Of a stretch of 64,000 bases of DNA, positions 40,027 to 51,530 are shown in pieces. The notes beneath the pieces are model-generated. The model saw only the letters and a program-made list of their open reading frames with translations, had not been told where the DNA came from and made no database searches. Source of the stretch: Amoebidium appalachense (lineage: Eukaryota; Ichthyosporea); contig CAVNZM010000018.1 of assembly GCA_963693365.1 (NCBI GenBank), positions 1,364,001 through 1,428,000 on the forward strand. Direction: 5' to 3'. The position numbers and the translations under genes are program-made. How positions within the stretch are numbered: position 1 is the first letter of the stretch; every line of letters starts with the position of its first letter.

Positions 40027-42206
40027 TCGTCATAGCCTTTATCCATCAGTCAGCCGCCTCTTCGAGTCTTCGCCACAGCACAATCGCACGGCACCGACCA
40101 TCGCAACAGCGAACTTTTCGTCGAGCGTGCGAAGACTCACCGCGCACGTGCCATCGGCTGCAATTTTCGCCGTCACCACTTCCAAAACTCTTCAACCAGA
40201 CAGCCCACTAGTGGCCTCTTCTATTTCCGAACATCAACATGGGTCTCGGCGCGTGGTTCGTGTGGCACTACTCCGACACTGCCCAGCGCAAAACCCCCGC
40301 CCAGGAGGAGGCCGAGCGCAAACTGCTCCGGCTGGTTCCCTTCCACCGCATGATGCTGCTGCCCGCCGCCGTGCTCGTGCAGCTGTGCGTAGGCTCTCTC
40401 TACGCCTGGTCCGTCTTCAACACGCCCATCGAAAAATACATTGCAAACGTCAACGGCAAGACCCCTGCCGACTACCTCGGTATGGCAGCCAACACTTTCT
40501 ACGTGGCTGTGGGCACTTTCGGGCCTTCTGCCGCCCTCTTTGGGCCGTGGCTTGAGCGCGAGGGCCCCCGCAAGGCGCTCATGCTCTCCACCACCCTCTT
40601 CTACATCGGCAACCTGCTGGCCGCCCTTGCCGTGTGGAAGGGTCTCTTCCCTCTACTCTACATCGGCTACGGTTTCATTGGCGGCCTGGGCCTCGGCCTC
40701 TCCTACATCACCCCCGTGTCTCCCCTGCAGAAGTGGTTCCCCGACTACCGTGGTGTTGTGTCCGGCATGGCCGTGTGCGGGTTTGGCGGCGGGTCGATGA
40801 TTGCGGCCAAGGTGCAGAATGCCCTTATCAACTCCCACGGTGTGCCCCTCACGTTCATCATCCTTGGGTCCGTGTACTTTGCCATCATGATGGCCTGCAC
40901 CTTTGTCCTGCGCACCCCCCCAGAGGACTTTGTTCTTGCCATGAAGGCCAAGCTCGGTGCCAAGTTCCACGGCCACGGCCACGGCCCATCCAAGGTGGAG
41001 CCCGTCCAGCCGTCCCCCGACATGACCAAGTCCGACGCAAAGGCCGCCGGGGAGGCCACGCTGACGGCTGTGGTGGATTTGGACGGTTCGAACGGTGAGC
41101 CCGAGGTGCTGCACGAGCCCGAGATCAAGATGACGCTGATCGAGGCCATGTTCACCCTGGACTACCGCCTGATGTACTTCATGCTCATGGCCAACGCCAT
41201 TGCCGGCCTCCTGACCATCTCCAAGCTGGCCGACATTTGCCAGCAGCAGTTCGGAAAGGACGCCGACCTTGCCTCCACCGTCGTGTCCGTCAACTCCGGG
41301 TTCAACCTGACTGGCCGCATCATGATGGGCCTCACGTCGGACTTCTTTGGCCGCAAGCCCCTGTTCATGGTGTCGCTGTGCTTCCAGGCCGTCATAGTGC
41401 TGCTTGCCCCCACCATGATCATGAACGGTGCCTTCTGGCCTTATGTCGTGTGCATGTGGTTCCTCTCGGCCTTCTACGGCGGTGGGTTCGGCCTGATCCC
41501 GGCCTTCCTTGCCGACCAGTTCGGCACCAAGAACATTGGCGCCCTGCACGGCATCATCCTCACGGCCTGGTCGTTCATTGGTGTGGTTGGTGGCCTCACG
41601 TTCAACGCCATCTACAAGAGCCAGGTTGCCAAATATGGCAAGAAGGCCCTCAACGTGTACAACATCAACTACTACTGGATTGCCGTGGTCATCTGGCTGG
41701 GCGTCATTGCCACTCCCTTCATCCACACCGATGTGCGTGACCGGCTGTTCCCCGCTGCCGAGGGCCAGCTCTTCTGCATCCGTGCGGGCAAGCGGCTGCT
41801 GCGTGTGTCGCGGTCCAAGGGCGTGGAGTACCTCACACACCAGCAGGAGGAGGAGGAGTGGCGCGCATTCCTCAAGACCCTGCCCGAGAACCAGCCGGGC
41901 CACCGCGCATAGTCGTATATCTATTTATAACAGCTTAGACTATTTATAGCAGTATTTGTATAATTTATAGTAGCAGCGTGGCATCGAAACATGCCGATTA
42001 AGAAGGTTGATTTTTGGTGCTATGCTGCATGAGCACGTATGAACGAAATATTGAATAGGCCGACTGCCCGATACGTAGTCACAACACATATCCGAATGTA
42101 AATAGCGAATATCCAAGTGTGGGGCGAAATGGTGCTCTGGGAGCCGATGTATGAAGACGGTAAAATACAGACGATAAAAATAATAATTGCCTAAAACTTT
42201 GAGTCT
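40027..42206 (+). repeat. Inverted duplication, right arm
   Basis: Counterpart of the left arm (36687-38880). The similarity covers 5'UTR, coding region, 3'UTR and about 250 bases beyond; the outer edge runs into C tracts and (CA)n, mirroring the left edge. Confidence 0.85.
40239..41912 (+). CDS. MFS transporter, oxalate/formate antiporter (OFA)-like, copy 2
   Basis: 557 aa from ATG 40239 (MGLGAWFVWHYSD) to TAG 41912. Nearly identical to copy 1, with the same OFA motifs (VGSLYAWSVF; ADQFGTKNIGALHGI) and His/Gly loop. Visible differences include Ile/Leu at residue 3, Gly/Arg in LLxLVPF, Ala/Ser in FPAxEGQ and the 2-aa gap in the central loop. The C-terminus is the same acidic, coil-prone tail (HQQEEEEWRAFLKTL). 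Both genes keep intact frames and their own promoters, so both are probably expressed. Confidence 0.88.
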   Translation: MGLGAWFVWHYSDTAQRKTPAQEEAERKLLRLVPFHRMMLLPAAVLVQLCVGSLYAWSVFNTPIEKYIANVNGKTPADYLGMAANTFYVAVGTFGPSAALFGPWLEREGPRKALMLSTTLFYIGNLLAALAVWKGLFPLLYIGYGFIGGLGLGLSYITPVSPLQKWFPDYRGVVSGMAVCGFGGGSMIAAKVQNALINSHGVPLTFIILGSVYFAIMMACTFVLRTPPEDFVLAMKAKLGAKFHGHGHGPSKVEPVQPSPDMTKSDAKAAGEATLTAVVDLDGSNGEPEVLHEPEIKMTLIEAMFTLDYRLMYFMLMANAIAGLLTISKLADICQQQFGKDADLASTVVSVNSGFNLTGRIMMGLTSDFFGRKPLFMVSLCFQAVIVLLAPTMIMNGAFWPYVVCMWFLSAFYGGGFGLIPAFLADQFGTKNIGALHGIILTAWSFIGVVGGLTFNAIYKSQVAKYGKKALNVYNINYYWIAVVIWLGVIATPFIHTDVRDRLFPAAEGQLFCIRAGKRLLRVSRSKGVEYLTHQQEEEEWRAFLKTLPENQPGHRA

Positions 42207-42384
42207 TTCCCCCAGGCCCCCCTCCCCTCATCCCTTCCCCCCCCCTTCCCCCCCCCCCCCCCCAAAAAAAGCAACATATACATAATCCCATCGATTCCAA
42301 CGTACACACGCACACATACACCCACACGCACACAAACATACACACACACAACCCACACACTCCCACCCCCTGCATGCACGTGCG

Positions 42385-42448
<64 letters not shown>

Positions 42449-42784
42449 TCTCGCCACCACCACCAGGGCGCGCGCACGCACACACAGACAAACACAAACA
42501 CAACTCAAATACACGGTTTCCCAACCTCAGATTCATGTGCGCGTGCACACACTCACGGCGAGCACTGACAAGGTGTGCACATGATTTGTATGCACACCCA
42601 CTGCCATCTGCATACATGCGCCGTACAAAATTTTACCACAAAAACATGTGCTCATAGGGACGAGTGCTTTGCAATCGGGCAAGCACACCATATCCACACA
42701 CGAGCTCGCACACACACAAACACACAAACAGACACAGGCACACTTGCATGCAGCCTCGTGAACATAAAAACAACCATGCACGCA

Positions 42785-42815
<31 letters not shown>

Positions 42816-42940
42816 TCTGACACTATTCAATATTGAGTATATGGAAGATGCCATATGTAAACCAGTCATTGCACGTTCTCAGTTCGGACATGTGAAATCT
42901 TTTTTCATTTTTATAATGGACTTTAATTCCCGACAGCGAT
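42207..42940. repeat. C tract and (CA)n/(CACG)n arrays
   Basis: C tract 42249-42263, A run, CACA/CACG sequence with pure (CA)n at 42392-42446, then CACGCACG near 42779-42800. No gene. Confidence 0.85.
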
Positions 42941-42944
42941 GACC

Positions 42945-43550
42945 GAGTAGATAGCCGAGATATACCTAGTATATCTCATGCGGGGCGGGTTGGTACGGTA
43001 AGATCTCTGCGTGTCAAGCTCAAAGTCGCAGGATCGATCCTGGTTGCTTCCGATTTTTGTTCTGCCTCGACGGTTCACCGGTGTGGCCGCCCCCTAGAAG
43101 CCATCACCCCAGACCACGTCAAGCCGCACCACCAATTTGTTATCATCCGGCCACAAGACATGACGTCATGAACAGCACCGGCCCTCTGACGTCGACTGCG
43201 CGCCGCTTCGGCATCCCAGCCCAACGTTCAAGTGGGAGACAATCCGAGTCACCGGCCACGGTTCGGGTCAGCGTCCTGGGCACTGGGTCGTCCCTTTCAC
43301 TGAGTCTTTATGTTGGTGTATGTGTCCCGGGTCGCTCCCGGCTGGTGTTGTCAAAGTGAGCTGTGCTCACTTCCCCACTAGCGTTGCTGCGGCTAGAACC
43401 GTGGGATAAGGCGTAACTAAAAAGAGTGCCAGTTGGGGTCAATTAGAATCCTGACTTATGAGTGTGCTATACAGTACGGTCTGTGTCTAGGCGGAAGACG
43501 GTAAGCTCCCCCGAGGCAGTGCCTCGCCGGGAGTGAAACGGGATAAAATT
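42945..43550 (+). mobile_element. SINE-like repeat, copy B (tRNA-derived head)
   Basis: The head resembles a tRNA: A-box-like GGGTTGGTACGGTAAG (about 42987), an anticodon-like GTGTCAAG, and B-box-like CAGGATCGATCCTG (43029-43042). A GC-rich middle part has no counterpart in copy A. The tail GGCGGAAGACGGTA plus hairpin (43506-43533) and GAAACGGGAT matches copy A, then AAAATTTT. An Asp-type tRNA origin is a guess. Confidence 0.45.
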
Positions 43551-43855
43551 TTAGAAAAAAACTAGGTATATCTCGACTCCGTACAGAACACCGGCAGCGA
43601 CCCGCGGGAACTTGCGGGTGTCACAACGGAATCTACTTTGTGGACACTTTCGATAGGAAATCCAGGCTGTCGTCATTACATGGTAAAATTGACGTCATTT
43701 TCCCTCGAGCCGAGAAGTGCCGACGTAAACTTTAACGTTCAGCCCTCCCCTTGCCCCCCTCCCTCCCCTGCCCCTCTCCCCCCGCAACTTCCCCACCCCC
43801 CTTGACTTTCCCACCTCCCCTCCCACACACAAACACACACACACACACTGGCACA

Positions 43856-43917
<62 letters not shown>

Positions 43918-44210
43918 CTTTACCCCCTCTACATATGAGTTCCAACAATGTCAACTCGCATTATAACTTACCCTGCTTTTTATTTTAGTGAAAAACATGT
44001 TTATGCACAAAAACACGGCATCAGACTTGTGGGCTCGTTTGGTGAAACCGTTGTTCAACAAAAGATCATTCATTCTCGAAATCCAACCGACACACACCCG
44101 CGTCTCCCCCACCTTCCCCCCTCCTCCCCCCCCCCCCTCCCCCCCCCCCCCCCCCCCCCCACCCACCCCCCCCCCCCCCCACCCACCCACCCCGGATCCT
44201 GCTCAGAATA
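43551..44210. other. Intergenic with C-rich and (CA)n sequence
   Basis: C-rich 43742-43820, (CA)n of about 56 bases (43859-43914), C tracts 44127-44182. No gene seen. Confidence 0.6.
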
Positions 44211-44739
44211 GTGTATATATATGTGTGTGTGTACCACCAAGTTGCATATATATCAGAGGCTAAGTTATATAACTTGCCATTTATGGCTCATGCTGCATGA
44301 TATTGTACTTTCACCAAGCTGAGCGCATAAATGTTGTTAGAACGGACTGAGCATCTGCGCAAGCACATTGATTAAAAAATTAAAATCCCTTAACATTTCT
44401 TCTGTACCTGCTACAAAATATACACGAAATCCCACTAAGTTTTGTGTTTGTTGATCACTGTACGGCCACAATGCAGCAGCTGCAAGTGAACGTTAGAGGG
44501 GGTTTCTTTTAGGCCAATTTATTGGCCACTTCGGGTCAGGCGTGATCATAGTGTGATGCGCATCCAGCCAATCATATCGCAGAGTGGTCTGGCCCGACCC
44601 GGATTCCTAAGAACCCACCTTTAACGAGCAAGTACACGTGCACGTGCACACACACTAGATTTGCAAACACCGTTGGTTGGGCCCGAGGGGTAGGTACCCT
44701 GTAGGCGTGAGAGGGGTTTGTGGTGGTGGTGATGTGGTG

Positions 44740-44770
<31 letters not shown>

Positions 44771-45415
44771 AGGGGGAGGGGTTGGGGGCTGGAGAATTAA
44801 CACATAATGGGAGAAATTGTAAACTTTACAATGTTGGGTAATCCACGACAGCCTATATATATAGTTGTCTGTATAGTAAAATGCTAGGACCTGTAGGTGC
44901 AACTTCCCATGAAATAGGAATGATTTACTGATGTCTACTGGTAATCGGCAAACACGGAGGCAAGAAGCAAAGGGAAGGGAAGGGAAGGAAACCCTGGTCG
45001 AACGCCGTCATTATAGCTCCTCTCAGGTTTAAATCGAAACCCTGCCGGCACTGCCGGCAGAACACACCTGCCTTCCAATCTTGTTAAACGGACCGATTTC
45101 ATACATGTACATAGTAGGGAACTGGAGAATTATTTTAGCCGGCTTAGATATAAGCAAAATCGGCAGACGGGCCTTCGGTTTACCGTCTTCGATAGATCAT
45201 ACACGAGCTAGCACATGCTTACATGCTTGCCGCGCGCCTATTTGTGCTTATAGGGTTACCTGCAGGAAGACCTTGCAGTGTGCCGAATTTCCCGAACCAA
45301 CACCTAAAAATAATAAGGGAAAACATGTGTAAGGAGATTGGGACTCGGACAAGCAGACAAGAAATAGAAAACGGACTCAGAACGAACGTCTATAAAATAT
45401 AAAACCATGGTCAGT
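44211..45415. other. Intergenic, no gene seen
   Basis: Unique DNA with one G tract (44741-44770) and a short GGGAA repeat (44973-44990). No coding or RNA gene signal. Confidence 0.5.
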
Positions 45416-45600
45416 GGACTCTGAGAGTCTATTTCCCCTTGCAGACACCATCAAAATACACTCATAAGAAGAAGGTAAAACACATTTCCTGGACTCTGAG
45501 AGTCTACTTCTCCTTGCAGACACCATCGTAACGCACTCATAAGTAGAAAGAAAAACAGACTTCACGGGTTCTGAGAGTCTATCTCCTACAGCAGAACATG
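45416..45600. repeat. Tandem 75-bp repeat with palindrome
   Basis: GGACTCTGAGAGTCTA starts units at 45416 and 45491, and a variant starts at about 45567 (GGTTCTGAGAGTCTA). Units also share CCTTGCAGACACCATC and CACTCATAAG. GACTCTGAGAGTC is palindromic. The minus strand is open across the units and would give a 25-aa repeat (MVSARRSRLSES type); coding status unknown. Confidence 0.8.
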
Positions 45601-46232
45601 CTAATCAACCACATATTGTAAATGCTCAAAATACCAACCAGACTCTGAAAGTACGGGGTGGTTTTGAATATGAAGTACTGTAACACTGGGATTGTTTGAA
45701 TTCATCGAAAGAAAACAGACAACACAACACACACGAGTACTCCAACATTAAATTAAGACATACTACGAAATTTCCAGGGTGTCCGTTCCTACAAGCAAAA
45801 ATAAAATTTGCCGAAATATATTTATAACAAGAAAATCTCATTCATATAAGGTCGTTTAACACAATGGAGAGGCCAGGACTATTTGTCGTAAGTCAACATA
45901 TCTACGTGGAGGCAGTTTGCTATAACGAATTATGCCAATTACGAATTCATTCCAAGGATAGCAATACCATACACATTCGTGTGAAGGTCTATCTAAGTCA
46001 TTCGAGTTATAACAGACACCATACAAAATATTACTATCCCTTGCGAGGGTTTCCGAAGGATGGTATCTTTGTCTTTATGCTGTATATGGGTACCCTTGGT
46101 CGTTTTGCGAGGACTGGCACCTCCGTAGATGCTCGGCGCTTTGTTTGTCCTGATGGGTAACGATACAACTTTAGGTACAAGCAACCCTCAAAAATTCCTG
46201 CATACGTGCTTCATGAATTTCACACACACACT
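45601..46232. other. Unique DNA, no supported gene
   Basis: A 98-aa plus frame (45864-46160) starts at ATG but has no motif or splice support. Confidence 0.4.
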
Positions 46233-47404
<1,172 letters not shown>

Positions 47405-47455
47405 TCAAATATGGGCCAGATATACATCGTAAGAATTGGGTAATAGATCAAATAC

Positions 47456-47656
47456 CTTCATTGTTGTGGTGACCGTGAAAATCGAGGAGTTCTTGGGCAA
47501 TATCCTCTTCCTCTTCTTCCTCCTCTTGGTCAATTCCCTCTTCCTCACTGTGGTCGCTGTCATCAGCATCCTCACTGTAATATTCATCGTCCTCGCTTTA
47601 GTTGAGTTGGTCTGCATCAACCGGCTCCTCAGTGAATTCGTCTGCGGCCTGTGCAT
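47456..47656 (-). pseudogene. Acidic exon of an unknown gene, copy 1 (nonsense codon)
   Basis: Minus-strand acceptor TACAG before 47656 and donor GAAG/GTATTTG at 47455. The frame reads ADEFTEEPVDADQLN, a TAA stop, then SEDDEYYSEDADDSDHSEEEG and more Asp/Glu. A related exon at 49417-49476 has Ser in place of the stop region, so the TAA is probably a mutation. Acidic tracts occur in many nuclear proteins; no family is assigned. The upstream intron carries the TRIM. Confidence 0.4.
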
Positions 47657-47744
47657 CTGTACCGTATATTGTTTTTGTGCAAGTGCGCGCGCGCGCGTGT
47701 GTGTGTGCATGTGTGTGTGTGTGTGTGTGGGGGGGGGGGGGGGG

Positions 47745-48135
47745 TGTTGGAAGTAGAGTCCGCTGTGACTAGGGTCGCCGTGGCGCGCTTGGGCGCTGAC
47801 CCGTTTTTTACTGCTTTCAGTGTGTTAACTCCATGGCTGCACTCCATGACTGAACTCCATTTCTGCACCTGGCAGAGCCGTGGTTTATATACCCGTGGGG
47901 CAGCAGTCTGGAATGTAATCCGGATGCCAGGCGCTAATCGGATTGGTTACTTTCATTTAGAGATCTCTGGGACCAGTGAACCAATCGTTTGCAGTCAAAA
48001 CACAATTGGCAACATTCCTCAACTATGCAGATGTGCATGTGGTGATCGAGTGTCAGCGTGTGTCTGTGTACACGGAACCAATTGTAAAGCTAACATACAC
48101 ATATTGTGGAGTGAGCGTAAGTCTGCACTCCAACA
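47745..48135 (-). repeat. TRIM 3' LTR
   Basis: 391 bp, TGTTGGAAG...CTCCAACA. Contains minus-strand CCAAT boxes (for example AACCAATCCG) and a TATA box (GGTATATAAACCACG, about 47890). Confidence 0.9.
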
Positions 48136-48458
48136 CCCCTACCCAATTGGAGAAGTGTACACACCACTAGAGAAGAGAGAGTGAGTGTGGCTGCTTGCAG
48201 GGTAGACCGGGGTGTGCATTCCACTGTGGTGCGTGCCCCGCCAATGAAGTGGAATACTTGACGTTGATGTCGCAGGCTGCTGCGGATGGAGTTTGTGGAA
48301 GCGAAAGTCTCTAATGAAGTTAGAGGCCGCGGTGTCGTGTCTGGGCCCATAACCCTGTTGGAAGTAGAGTCCGCTGTGACTAGGGTCGCCGTGGCGCGCT
48401 TGGGCGCTGACCCGTTTTTTACTGCTTTCAGTGTGTTAACTCCATGACTGAACTCCAT
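48090..48458 (-). CDS. TRIM open frame starting in the LTR and crossing the PBS
   Basis: From ATG 48458 (MEFSHGVNTLKAV) about 34 codons lie in the 5' LTR. The frame then reads NRVMGP across the primer-binding site, stays open through the whole 220-bp internal region, and stops in the 3' LTR at 48090 (122 aa). The copia gag frame starts in its LTR and crosses the primer-binding site in the same phase, giving the same NRVMGP. It may be a relic or mini Gag; no domain is recognised and translation is unproven. Confidence 0.4.
   Translation of the reverse strand: MEFSHGVNTLKAVKNGSAPKRATATLVTADSTSNRVMGPDTTPRPLTSLETFASTNSIRSSLRHQRQVFHFIGGARTTVECTPRSTLQAATLTLSSLVVCTLLQLGRGVGVQTYAHSTICVC
48136..48150 (-). 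promoter_or_regulatory. TRIM polypurine tract
   Basis: Minus-strand CCAATTGGGTAGGGG next to the 3' LTR; one base differs from the copia element. Confidence 0.75.
48341..48355 (-). promoter_or_regulatory. TRIM primer-binding site (half-tRNA initiator Met)
   Basis: Minus-strand GGGTTATGGGCCCAG directly after the LTR, complementary to CUGGGCCCAUAACCC of the initiator tRNA-Met anticodon arm. Confidence 0.8.
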
Positions 48459-48746
48459 TACTGAACTCCATTTCTGCACCTGGCAGAGCCGTGGTTTATA
48501 TACCCGTGGGGCAGCAGTCTGGAATGTAATCCGGATGCCAGGCGCTAATCGGATTGGTTACTTTCATTTAGAGATCTCTGGGACCAGTGAACCAATCGTT
48601 TGCAGTCAAAACACAATTGGCAACATTCCTCAACTATGCAGATGTGCATGTGGTGATCGAGTGTCAGCGTGTGTCTGTGTACACGGAACCAATTGTAAAG
48701 CTAACATACACATATTGTGGAGTGAGCGTAAGTCTGCACTCCAACA
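48356..48746 (-). repeat. TRIM 5' LTR
   Basis: 391 bp. The three differences from the other LTR cluster in the CTCCATGACTGAACTCCAT region (48435-48465). Confidence 0.9.
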
Positions 48747-49416
48747 GGGGGGGGGGGGGGGGGGGGGGGTTCTTTTTTCTTTTTCTTCTTTTTGTTTTTT
48801 TTTGTTTAATTTTTTATTTATTTATTTTTTTTTTGGGGGGGGGGGAGTCATGGTGAGGAACCGGTTGACATATTATGAGATAGCATGACCGATTTGCCAA
48901 TGGGGTAGACTATCGTAAGAGAGGTATTTTGTTGCTCAGCCTGAGAATGAGACATAATGAAGGAATAGAGTTGGTGGGTGGGTGTTGGTATGTACTGGGT
49001 AGTTTTCGAAGCGGAAACACACGTCAAAAAGATCTAAAACATTGACCATGCCATTCTGCAACAGTACCTGGCCTAACAGCACACACAATCAATCACCAGG
49101 GCAGGGTAGGCCACGGTTTGTGTATGAGGGGTTTTGTGTGTTTGAAGGGGGGGGGGGGGGGGGGGGGGGGTTGTCAGTTCGGGGATGGTATTGGCCTAAA
49201 GAAGTTACACAAATCCTGTCCTTCAATGGTGTTCATTTTACCTTTTTGCAAGATCAAGAAGCAAGAAAGTCAGGAACAGGGTTATAGGGTTATGGTTTTC
49301 TTTTATTTTTTTTTTATTTTTTTTGCTTTTGTTCTTTTTATTTTTTATTTTTTATTTTTTATTTTTATTTTTATTATTTATTTATTTTTTATTTTTTTGG
49401 GGGGGGGGGTCCTCAC
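48747..49416. other. Poly-G, T-rich runs and duplicated flank
   Basis: G tract 48747-48769, T-rich 48770-48835, G tract 48836-48845. A segment (GAGGAACCGGTTGACATATT..., about 48852-48945) is repeated at about 49588-49690. Then a G tract 49147-49170 and T-rich DNA to 49400. Confidence 0.7.
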
Positions 49417-49476
49417 CTGAATCGGGTGAGTCTGCACCATCCTGCTCCTCAGGGGATTCGTCTACGGCTGGTGCAC
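49417..49476 (-). pseudogene. Acidic exon, copy 2 (short)
   Basis: Minus-strand acceptor TATAG and donor TTCAG/GTGAGG. The encoded APAVDESPEEQDGADSPDS aligns with AQAADEFTEEPVDADQ of copy 1. Beyond the donor it runs into poly-C and poly-A. Confidence 0.4.
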
Positions 49477-49759
49477 CTATACGGTATAGTGTTTTTGCGC
49501 ATGTGCGTGTGTGTGCGTGTGTGTGGGGGTGTGTGGGGGTGTGTGGGGGTGGGGGGAGGGGGGGGGGGGGGGGGGGGGGGATTGGCCGTGAGGAACTGTT
49601 TGACATATTATGAGATAGCATGAAGGGCTTGCTAATGGGGTAGACTATTTGTAGGAGAGACAGATTGTCGCTGAGAGACACATAATGAAGGGTTAGTGTT
49701 GGTGGGTGGTGGGATGGGATGTGGGTATGTTTTTTTTTTTTTTTTTTTTTTTTTTGGGT

Positions 49760-49803
<44 letters not shown>

Positions 49804-50110
49804 CGAATACAGACACAACATACAAGTAAACGAGGTACAGGATTCTAGGGTGTGTTTCCATGTTTTTGGGCCATAACAAAGTCCAGCGGTTTACGGGTCT
49901 ATTGAATGACGGTGTGGAGAAGACACCGTGAAGGTGTTTGTGAGACTTGTGACTCGTGCCGGGCATAATTTTAAGTGCATGTATGTCTAGGGGTGTTGAG
50001 GGTTGAGGAGAGAGTTGAGGGGGGAAAGGGGTGGAGAAGGGGGGGTGGGGGGTGGGGGAGGGGGTGGTGGGGGGGGGGGGGGGGGGGGGGGGGAGGGGGT
50101 ATCAATCGAC
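49477..50110. other. Repeats around the paralogous empty site
   Basis: TG/G arrays (49500-49580) are the counterpart of the TRIM insertion site but lack the TRIM. The duplicated flank spans about 49588-49690, followed by a T run plus 44-base G tract (49733-49803) and G-rich DNA 50020-50098. Confidence 0.65.
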
Positions 50111-50333
50111 CTTTTGCCCTTTTCATGACAGAGTCGATGATGTCTAATGCCGTCTTGTTGTATGACATATCCTTTCTGAACAAATTGCCCGTCCCAACCA
50201 CCATCGGCAGCTCGATGATCTGAGTGTGATCCTTGTCTTTTGTTGGGAGAAAGAATTTTGAGTCGAGGTTAAGGTGGCCTTCGGTCAAATACCACAGCAC
50301 CTCGATCGTGCCGTCCTTGTGGACATTCAGAAT
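50111..50333 (-). CDS. Single exon of an unknown gene
   Basis: Minus-strand acceptor ATAAACAG before 50333; open through 74 codons (DGTIEVLWYLTEGHLNLDSK, FFLPTKDKDHTQIIELPMVV, NKTALDIIDSVMKRAK). A weak donor (AAAAG/GTCGAT) is at 50110. Normal amino-acid composition and a clean acceptor suggest a real exon; no family is recognised. It may belong with the acidic exons at 47456-49476 on the same strand. Confidence 0.4.
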
Positions 50334-50640
50334 CTGTTTATCGTGTGTGGGTGTGTGTATATGTGTAATATGATATGGTGCGCTTGCTTGTGCGTGTACT
50401 TTTGTGTATGACAAGAGTGTGTGTGGGTTCTTTTTTGCTTGTGTCCCTTTTTTTTTTTTTTTTTTTTTTTTTTCAGGGGGGAGGGGGGGCGGGGGGGTAG
50501 TGGGGGGGAAGGAAGGACACACTATCTGTTCTACCTTTCCACCTTCGTACCTTTCTATCCCTTTACGTGTCCTATGATGCCCCCCTCCCCCCTCCCCCCT
50601 CTTTTTCAATATTTATTTTTCCTTCTCCCTGTTCATCCTC
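50334..50640. other. Non-coding with T and G runs
   Basis: T run 50450-50473, then G-rich sequence to 50510 and C-rich sequence. No gene seen. Confidence 0.6.
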
Positions 50641-51000
<360 letters not shown>

Positions 51001-51476
51001 AAGCAGCTAGCGAGTGGGTGTACACGTGTGTACGACCACCACCAAGTCAGAGGTAGAGTTGATATAGTAACCTAAAAGTGGGATGCCTTTGGTCTTCTAA
51101 GTAGAGTGTATGCGCGGGGGGATGGGGGGTTGTTGGGGGTGGTGGTATGTGTGTGTGGGGGGGAGGGGGGGGAGGGGGTTATAAGAGTATTACTGAGAGT
51201 CTTGCCTGATATAGAATTCGTCTTCACAGTTTCCATGACCGGGGGTGCGACCGACACAAGGTCACAGGGCAAGCCGCTGTGGGTAGCGGAACACAAGAAG
51301 AAGGACATTCTGGATCGGCGGCTGCGCTCAAGGCCTGCTACACCACCCAGTCAATAGTACCGATGCAGTTGGGCTTGCATGTTCTGAATGCTTGTTGTTC
51401 AGATGGTTTGTGTCCTCTCCTCTCAAGGCTATCTCGTGCATGGTTTCTCTTTGGGTTTTCTCTTGTCCATCCCCGA

Positions 51477-51530
<54 letters not shown>

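Larger units (their letters stand above)
47745..48746 (-). mobile_element. TRIM-type miniature LTR retrotransposon
   Basis: Two 391-bp LTRs (47745-48135 and 48356-48746) with three differences flank only 220 bp. LTR ends are TGTTGGA/TCCAACA. On the minus strand the order is 5' LTR (right), primer-binding site (48341-48355), internal region, polypurine tract (48136-48150), 3' LTR. It encodes no protease, integrase or RT. Both sides are poly-G, so a 5-bp GGGGG target duplication cannot be told from the tract. Ends, primer-binding site and polypurine tract match the copia element at 20360-25930, its likely helper. Confidence 0.88.

Noticed and set aside
42985-43045. Functional tRNA gene
   Set aside because: A- and B-box-like segments are present, but the acceptor and T stems have mismatches and the 3' part continues into a repeat shared with copy A; a SINE head is more likely.
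45416-45600. CRISPR-like array
   Set aside because: Only three diverged units with no unique spacers, in a eukaryotic context; it is a simple tandem repeat.
45864-46160. 98-aa plus-strand frame
   Set aside because: No recognisable motif and no nearby promoter or splice sites.
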